10,894 bases of DNA from positions 1-10,894 of the forward strand of contig JBLNAZ010000047.1 of assembly GCA_050259615.1 (NCBI GenBank), written 5' to 3'. The DNA comes from JAAXKN01 sp050259615. Lineage in GTDB: Bacteria > Bacteroidota > Ignavibacteria > Ignavibacteriales > SURF-24. Made by a program: the position numbers and the translations under genes. A model generated the notes under the pieces. That model saw nothing but the letters and a program-made list of their open reading frames with translations. It had not been told where the DNA came from and searched no databases. This document shows positions 7,009 to 10,894 of the stretch, in pieces (position 1 is the first letter of the stretch; every line of letters starts with the position of its first letter).

Positions 7009-8241
7009 ATGAACTCTTTTGAATTTTATCTTTTGCAGTCGTCATTCAGCCTGATGCTGTTTTACCCGTTTTATATGACCCAGCTGAAAAAGGAAACCGC
7101 ACACAATCTGAACAGGATGTATCTTTTACTGGCAGGATTATTTTCTGTTACCGTTCCCCTCTTCAGGTTCAGTCTTCCTGCGGGTGACGTAGGCAAAACC
7201 TTTACTCTTTATCTTTCTCCTGTACTTGTAGGGAACAGCACAAAGGCTGCAGACAATGGGATTGACCTGGCTTCCCTCTTATGGATTGCCTACATCACTG
7301 TTTCGGCAGTGCTGCTTATAAGGTTTTTGTGGAAGCTCTACCAGATTTCAAAGCTCGGCGATTACAGCGCACCGGTAATTATTCAGGGCCACAAGACAAT
7401 TCTGCTTGATGACGGGCATTCACCTTTTTCTTTCTTTAATACAATATTTCTCCCGAAAGGAAACCTGTCGGATCCGGCGCTTTCAACGCTCCTTCTGCAC
7501 GAGGAAGCTCACATAAAAAGCCTTCATTCACTGGACATTATATTCTTTGAGGCTGTTACAATTCTTCAGTGGTTTAACCCGTTTGTATGGCTCATGAAAA
7601 AGGAGCTTTTGGCGCAGCATGAATTTATAGCCGATACGGAAGTTATAAATAACGGTACAGACACCACGGAATATAAAACAACACTTCTTGCTTTCGCCTT
7701 AAATCCTGGCGGAAATTCCATGACGAACAATTTCAATTCACTCTTAAAAAGGAGGTTCGAAATGCTGGCAAAAGAAAAGTCCCCTGAAAACGCAAAACTT
7801 AAATTTCTCCTTTCCATTCCGCTAATTATGCTCGTCATGATTTTCTTCGGCATGACAAACGGCGGAAGAGACATTACTGCAATTGCCGGGGCATCGCTGA
7901 GTGCTGATTCATCGCATCAGCAGGAAGAGCCCTACACGATGGTTGACGAGATGCCCACATATCCAAAGGGACCGGATGAGCTCCTGCGGTTTATATCAAG
8001 CAATGTAGTTTATCCCCAGGCTGCAAAAAAAGCAGGCATACAGGGCAAGGTAATGATCAGCTTTATTATTGAAAAAGACGGCAGCATGAGCAATATTAAA
8101 GTTGAAAAAGGTATTGGAAGCGGCTGCGATGAAGAGGCCGTAAGGGTAACAAAACTTATGGGCAAATGGAACCCCGGCAAGCTGCACGGCAAACCGGTAA
8201 GAGTCCGCATGGTACTGCCTTATAAGTTCAAGCTTCAGTAA
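7009..8241 (+). CDS. M56 (BlaR1-like) membrane peptidase with TonB C-terminal domain
   Basis: This 410-residue inner-membrane protein pairs with the BlaI gene just upstream (11-base gap, AGGA ribosome site). Likely membrane segments lie at about 8-24, 38-54, 88-108 and 266-283. The zinc-peptidase site HEEAH (164-168) fits HExxH, and the ExxAD motif EFIAD (205-209) supplies the expected third ligand. In BlaR1 the C-terminal sensor is a penicillin-binding domain. Here it is a TonB C-terminal domain (about 320-410: YPQAAKKAGIQGKVMISFII, GCDEEAVRV, WNPGKLHGKPVRVRMVLP), placed in the periplasm after the last membrane segment. By analogy the peptidase would cut or inactivate BlaI after a periplasmic signal, but the signal is not beta-lactam by this evidence. 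The gene is complete, and no target gene follows it in the operon. Confidence 0.9.
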   Translation: MNSFEFYLLQSSFSLMLFYPFYMTQLKKETAHNLNRMYLLLAGLFSVTVPLFRFSLPAGDVGKTFTLYLSPVLVGNSTKAADNGIDLASLLWIAYITVSAVLLIRFLWKLYQISKLGDYSAPVIIQGHKTILLDDGHSPFSFFNTIFLPKGNLSDPALSTLLLHEEAHIKSLHSLDIIFFEAVTILQWFNPFVWLMKKELLAQHEFIADTEVINNGTDTTEYKTTLLAFALNPGGNSMTNNFNSLLKRRFEMLAKEKSPENAKLKFLLSIPLIMLVMIFFGMTNGGRDITAIAGASLSADSSHQQEEPYTMVDEMPTYPKGPDELLRFISSNVVYPQAAKKAGIQGKVMISFIIEKDGSMSNIKVEKGIGSGCDEEAVRVTKLMGKWNPGKLHGKPVRVRMVLPYKFKLQ

Positions 8242-8249
8242 TCTTATTG

Positions 8250-8280
8250 CCGGTCCGGAAGATTACCCTTCCGGACCCGG
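8250..8280. terminator. Strong stem-loop between convergent genes
   Basis: CCG-GTCCGGAAG (8250-8261) pairs with CTTCCGGAC-CCGG (8268-8280) with one bulged base and a 6-base loop. It has no long T-run on either side. Its position between the M56 stop and the convergent PRC-barrel stop suggests a shared terminator or RNA-end-protecting hairpin. Confidence 0.6.
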
Positions 8281-8288
8281 TCCATATT

Positions 8289-9065
8289 TTATTTCCAGGG
8301 AACAGGTCTGTTATAGTGTTTGAAGAGTTCGGCTTCGAACTCCTTATTTATTATCTTATCGGGATGATATTCGGGGCTCTGTTCCACTTCAGCCGCGGTA
8401 AGGTTGACAAAAACGGCTGATTCGCTCCAGTCGATATCCTGTATCCAGGGAAGCGCGATGAGCACTTTTTTGCCCGGGAGGAGCCACTTGCCGGTATCGA
8501 TCACCATATAGCGGATGCTCCAGAGGTCGTCTTCGACAATAAAGTCCTCAACGTTGCCTATTTTATCGTCCTCGGCCTGGATTTTATAATCCATTGTATC
8601 GCGTGCGCTTCTTAAGTGGGGGTCAGTCTCTCTTTTATTTTCATCTCTGACATTTTTATCGGTAACAAAACCCTGGTCCGGAACGTTCAGGTTTGGCGGC
8701 GGCACAGGCGGAATAGCACCGGGGAATCCACCGCCGAGGCCCGACCAGTAGTAAGGCCATCCGTAATAGTCGCTTAAATCTGTTTCCTGCTGGCGGGATA
8801 CGGGTCTGTCCATATCCACGGAGGGGCTATTTTGTATTTTTTCCTTTGTAAGGTTAACGGGAAACCGTTTTTCCTTCCAGTCAGGTTTTCCGAGTGAATG
8901 AGGGGAAATAAGAACCAGTCTTTTCTGAAGCCACGTGCCGGTATCGACCACCAGGTAGCGTATATTCCAGTTTACATCATCAAAATAGAAATCATTTACC
9001 TCGCCTATTTCACCATCGAGGGCATGGATTTTATAGCCTTCGAGGGTTTTTATGCTTCTTAACAT
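8289..9065 (-). CDS. Protein with two PRC-barrel domains
   Basis: This 258-residue protein contains two copies of the PRC-barrel fold, a small beta-barrel first described in the photosynthetic reaction centre H subunit and the RimM ribosome-maturation factor. Copy 1 (about 2-82) has LRSIKTLEGYKIHALDGEIGEV, then IRYLVVDTGTWL and FPVNLTKEKIQNSP. Copy 2 (about 151-232) has LRSARDTMDYKIQAEDDKIGNV, then IRYMVIDTGKWL and FVNLTAAEVEQSP. The match between the copies shows an internal duplication. The 65-residue linker is rich in Gly, Pro, Trp and Tyr (YYGWPYYWSGLGGG, then PPVPPP). There is no signal peptide or membrane segment, so it is probably cytoplasmic. Role unknown; single PRC-barrel proteins of this kind are often stress-related or bound to other proteins. 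The start has a GGGAGGA ribosome site. Confidence 0.88.
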   Translation of the reverse strand: MLRSIKTLEGYKIHALDGEIGEVNDFYFDDVNWNIRYLVVDTGTWLQKRLVLISPHSLGKPDWKEKRFPVNLTKEKIQNSPSVDMDRPVSRQQETDLSDYYGWPYYWSGLGGGFPGAIPPVPPPNLNVPDQGFVTDKNVRDENKRETDPHLRSARDTMDYKIQAEDDKIGNVEDFIVEDDLWSIRYMVIDTGKWLLPGKKVLIALPWIQDIDWSESAVFVNLTAAEVEQSPEYHPDKIINKEFEAELFKHYNRPVPWK

Positions 9066-9113
9066 AGTTCCTCCCTGTTAGTTTACCATCCATTTATAAT
9101 CCCATTCATTATT

Positions 9114-9143
9114 AATATATCCATAAACATTAAATCCCATCAA
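9114..9143 (-). promoter_or_regulatory. Candidate promoter for the PRC-barrel gene
   Basis: On the minus strand TTGATG (9138-9143) is followed after 18 bases by TATATT (9114-9119). Transcription would start near 9107, giving a leader of about 40 bases with the GGGAGGA ribosome site. Reasonable match to a sigma-70-type promoter, unsupported by other evidence. Confidence 0.4.
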
Positions 9144-9224
9144 GGCATTAGGCAGTAGCCGAAGGAGATTCAGGCGTGAGTTTAATTCATAATTTCTTTT
9201 TTTCAAATTTCATGGGGATCTGTT

Positions 9225-9378
9225 TGTGAAAGCTGAGCAACCAGAATAACGCGAATACTAAGCCCCGGCGAGGGGCGCTTTGATTGTAGCCGGGGGTGAC
9301 CAAATTCACCGCGGTGAATGCGGGAACCCCCGGGAAAAGGATCCCCACCCGATTCAGAGCCCTGGAAAGGCGACATAT
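9225..9378 (-). repeat. Modular palindromic repeat, copy 4 (inverted, tail type A)
   Basis: Read on the minus strand it follows copy 2: start block with a degraded first hairpin (GTCGCCTTTCCAGGGCT), CCCGGGGGTTCCCGCA, the internal palindrome ATTCACCGCGGTGAAT (9304-9319), TTTGGTCACCCCCGGCTA, terminal hairpin GCCCC-TCGC-CGGGGC-like, and tail A ending GTTGCTCAGCTTTCACA. Its internal palindrome equals that of copy 3 while its tail equals that of copy 2, so modules are mixed between copies. Confidence 0.85.
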
Positions 9379-9389
9379 ATTAAGACGGG

Positions 9390-9550
9390 CTGAACATATC
9401 GCCCCTCATCGGGGCTCGGGGAGGTGTGGGGGATTCCGATACCCGGGGGTTCAGTCGCCCCCTCGCGGGGGCTTCTTCACCCCGGGCTATAGACAAAGCG
9501 CCCCTCATCGGGGCTTGCTAACTGCTTAATTCTAAATGCTCTCCTTTTAC
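9390..9550 (+). repeat. Modular palindromic repeat, copy 5 (tail type B)
   Basis: It begins CTGAACATATCGCCCC-tcat-CGGGGC. It then has CCCGGGGGTTC, the internal hairpin GCCCCC-TCGC-GGGGGC (about 9454-9470), TTCACCCCGGGCTATAGACAAAGC, a terminal hairpin GCCCC-TCAT-CGGGGC and tail B with TTCTAAATGCTC. It lies head to head with copy 4, with only about 11 bases between their start blocks. The A/T-rich stretch 9551-9632 beyond it holds short inverted repeats but no gene. Confidence 0.85.
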
Positions 9551-9632
9551 TGATTTTTGAATTAATTAATTAACACGTAAAGCGGCGGAAAACAAAAATT
9601 TCAGAAATTTTTACGGGGTGATTAAAAATTAA

Positions 9633-9664
9633 TTTGGAGTTTTTAATTTTTAGATATATATTTC
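9633..9664 (+). promoter_or_regulatory. Candidate promoter of the trp leader transcript
   Basis: TTTG (9633-9636) is followed after 20 bases by TATATTTC (9657-9664), seven of eight positions of the Bacteroidota TAnnTTTG box. As a sigma-70 reading, TTTGGA (9633-9638) and TATATT (9657-9662) are 18 apart. Transcription would begin around 9668-9672, at or next to the leader ATG. An 8-bp dyad ATTAAAAA/TTTTTAAT (9621-9628, 9640-9647) overlaps the upstream box and could be an operator. An earlier promoter cannot be excluded. Confidence 0.35.
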
Positions 9665-9669
9665 TCTTA

Positions 9670-9756
9670 ATGAAAGCAAACAACTATATATTAAACAATG
9701 TGAATAACACCTGGCGTTGGTGGTGGAACATCTGTGTTTCACTATTCTTCGCATAA
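9670..9756 (+). CDS. trpL: Tryptophan leader peptide (28 residues)
   Basis: A 28-codon reading frame runs from ATG 9670 to TAA 9754-9756. Its centre reads NNTWRWWWNIC: Trp codons at 9712-9714, 9718-9720, 9721-9723 and 9724-9726. Four UGG codons in five is far beyond chance, and the frame lies 165 bases upstream of a tryptophan synthase beta gene. The peptide itself probably has no function; its translation senses charged tRNA-Trp. The Trp codons overlap arm 1 of the RNA switch and the stop codon lies 7-9 bases past the end of arm 2, as in classical attenuators. No Shine-Dalgarno sequence precedes the ATG, although most genes here have one. A leaderless start is possible given the candidate promoter. 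A GTG at 9700 is a less likely alternative start. Confidence 0.88.
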   Translation: MKANNYILNNVNNTWRWWWNICVSLFFA

Positions 9757-9816
9757 CTATATATACTGAAATTTTATATGGCCGTGAATAGTGAAACAAC
9801 TATTCACGGCTTTTTT
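9721..9816 (+). promoter_or_regulatory. Trp attenuator: pause, antiterminator and first terminator
   Basis: Arm 1 (9721-9730) pairs with arm 2 (9735-9744) over 10 positions, including two G-U pairs, with loop TCTG: the pause hairpin. Arm 2 extended (TGTTTCACTATTC, 9735-9747) is perfectly complementary over 13 bases to arm 3 (GAATAGTGAAACA, 9786-9798): the antiterminator. Arm 3 (GCCGTGAATAG, 9781-9791) also pairs perfectly with arm 4 (CTATTCACGGC, 9800-9810), followed by six Ts: the terminator. Ribosomes stalled at the Trp codons cover arm 1 and favour 2:3. Ribosomes reaching the stop codon cover arm 2 and favour 3:4. Confidence 0.9.
9781..9816 (+). terminator. Attenuator terminator 1 (arms 3:4)
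   Basis: GCCGTGAATAG / CTATTCACGGC forms a perfect 11-bp stem. One more T-A pair can form at the loop end, and T6 follows (9811-9816). It is conditional because its left arm is also the right arm of the 13-bp antiterminator. Confidence 0.92.
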
Positions 9817-9826
9817 GTTTTAAACG

Positions 9827-9859
9827 AAAGCCGTGAAATCTATTCACGGCTTTTTTTTT
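9827..9859 (+). terminator. Attenuator terminator 2 (arms 5:6)
   Basis: AAAGCCGTGAA (9827-9837) and TTCACGGCTTT (9843-9853) make a perfect 11-bp stem with a 5-base loop, inside a run of nine Ts (9851-9859). It is a near-duplicate of terminator 1. Its left arm is also exactly complementary to 9803-9813, which contains most of arm 4 and the start of the first T-run. It can therefore be opened when arm 4 is free. Confidence 0.9.
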
Positions 9860-9920
9860 GGCTGAAACCATAAGTGCTTAAAGAAAACTTTTTAATACAA
9901 AACTTATAACGGAGACTACA

Positions 9921-10894
9921 ATGAAACAGAACAGAATTAACCTCGACGTAAAGGAAATGCCGATCCATTACTACAACATTTTAGCAGATCTGGATGAGCC
10001 GCTGGCAGCGCCTCTTAATCCGGCAACAAAACAGCCCGCCGGACCTGGCGACCTTTCGGCAATTTTTCCGATGGAGCTGATAGAGCAGGAAATGAGCTCA
10101 AAGCGTTATATTGAAATTCCCGATGAAGTGCTGGACATGTATTCATTAAGCCGCCCGAGTCCCCTCATAAGGGCTTACCGTCTGGAGGAGTATCTTAAAA
10201 CTCCGGCAAAAATATTCTTTAAGTATGAAGGCTCAAGTCCTTCCGGAAGTCACAAGACGAATACGGCAATTGCGCAGGCGTATTACAATAAGAAGGCAGG
10301 CATCAAGAGACTGGTAACTGAAACAGGAGCAGGACAGTGGGGATCTGCCCTTTCGCAGGCGTGTAACCACTTCGGAATGGAATGCCAGGTGTTCATGGTA
10401 AAAGTAAGTTTCGGGCAGAAGCCTTACAGAAAATCCTTCATGCAGCTCTTCGGAGCAGATGTAATTGCAAGTCCATCAAACCTGACGCAGGCCGGAAGAA
10501 GGGTTCTTGAAGAGCACCCCGATTCACCGGGATCGCTTGGAATTGCAATAAGCGAAGCAGTTGAAATGGCCGTCCAGAGAGACGATACAAACTACGCTTT
10601 GGGAAGCGTGCTAAATCATGTACTTCTGCACCAGACAATTATAGGCGAAGAAGCAAAGCTGCAGATGCAGAAAGCAGGAGAATATCCGGATGTTGTTATT
10701 GCATGCGTAGGCGGCGGAAGCAACTTTGCCGGACTCAGCTTCAGCTTCCTTAGGGACAAACTGACGGGGGACAAAAAGAATCTTGAAGTAATTGCAGTTG
10801 AACCGGCATCCTGCCCCACGCTGACAAAAGGAGAATTTACGTATGACTTTGGTGATGAAGCCGGCATGACGCCTTTGATGAAGATGTACACACT
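9921..10894 (+). CDS. trpB: Tryptophan synthase beta subunit, TrpB2 type (3' end cut off)
   Basis: The frame is open from ATG 9921 to the window edge, giving 324 residues of a protein usually a little over 400 long. TrpB joins indole and L-serine to make L-tryptophan with pyridoxal phosphate. Visible: the PLP lysine K112 in EGSSPSGSHKTNTA (103-116), the catalytic Glu E134 in TETGAGQWG (133-141), and the phosphate-binding GGGSN (264-268). GAGQWG instead of GAGQHG, the long N-terminal part before RPSPLIRAYRLEEYL (78-92), and the insertions mark the TrpB2 branch, which typically works without the usual TrpA contact. The start has GGAG six bases before ATG. The leader peptide and attenuator directly upstream tie its expression to tryptophan supply. 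Whether other trp genes follow lies outside the window. Confidence 0.95.
   Translation, partial: MKQNRINLDVKEMPIHYYNILADLDEPLAAPLNPATKQPAGPGDLSAIFPMELIEQEMSSKRYIEIPDEVLDMYSLSRPSPLIRAYRLEEYLKTPAKIFFKYEGSSPSGSHKTNTAIAQAYYNKKAGIKRLVTETGAGQWGSALSQACNHFGMECQVFMVKVSFGQKPYRKSFMQLFGADVIASPSNLTQAGRRVLEEHPDSPGSLGIAISEAVEMAVQRDDTNYALGSVLNHVLLHQTIIGEEAKLQMQKAGEYPDVVIACVGGGSNFAGLSFSFLRDKLTGDKKNLEVIAVEPASCPTLTKGEFTYDFGDEAGMTPLMKMYT

Noticed and set aside
9296..9529. Plus-strand open frame of 77 codons
   Set aside because: It is also a translation of repeat copies 4 and 5 (same APHRG and TPGYRQSAPHRG strings as at 5874-6374), so the similarity between the two is a repeat effect and not a protein family.
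10438..10891. Two minus-strand open frames of 66 and 91 codons
   Set aside because: Both are antisense to the well-conserved trpB reading frame and have no recognisable domain.

Overview
The window looks like chromosomal DNA from the Bacteroidota/Chlorobi side of the bacterial tree, possibly an Ignavibacteria-like lineage. This is an inference. The reasons are the gene families (a BlaI repressor paired with an M56 peptidase that ends in a TonB domain, an Rcp1-like response regulator), candidate promoters resembling TAnnTTTG, and GC-rich modular palindromes between genes. Unlike many Bacteroidota, most genes here have clear Shine-Dalgarno sequences.

Layout. Positions 1-564 hold no gene, only palindromic repeats and a terminator. 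Positions 565-3024 are a minus-strand cluster read in the order response regulator, TPR/beta-propeller secreted protein, AlkD-like DNA glycosylase. A secreted protein of unknown function (3208-4104, minus) follows. A SlyD-like FKBP isomerase (4307-4792, plus) and an aldo/keto reductase (4881-5825, minus) converge on a shared terminator. Positions 5826-6592 are a repeat-rich gap ending in an operator/promoter region that drives a BlaI-M56 pair (6593-8241). A double PRC-barrel protein (8289-9065, minus) converges on it. Positions 9066-9669 are non-coding and contain two head-to-head copies of the main repeat.

The most notable part is 9670-9920: a tryptophan attenuator in front of a TrpB2-type tryptophan synthase beta gene that starts at 9921 and runs off the window. 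A 28-codon leader peptide has four Trp codons (W-R-W-W-W). The RNA arms downstream are mutually exclusive: 1:2 pause hairpin, 2:3 antiterminator of 13 bp, 3:4 terminator. A second complete terminator (5:6) follows, and arm 4 is exactly complementary to arm 5. One ribosome-stalling event could therefore open both terminators through 2:3 and 4:5 pairing, while read-through would close both.

The intergenic repeats form a family of at least five copies (331-484, 6172-6333, 6371-6480, 9225-9378 inverted, 9390-9550). They share a core arm pair, an internal hairpin whose sequence changes between copies while staying palindromic, and one of two alternative tails. Translations of these repeats look like proteins but are not.
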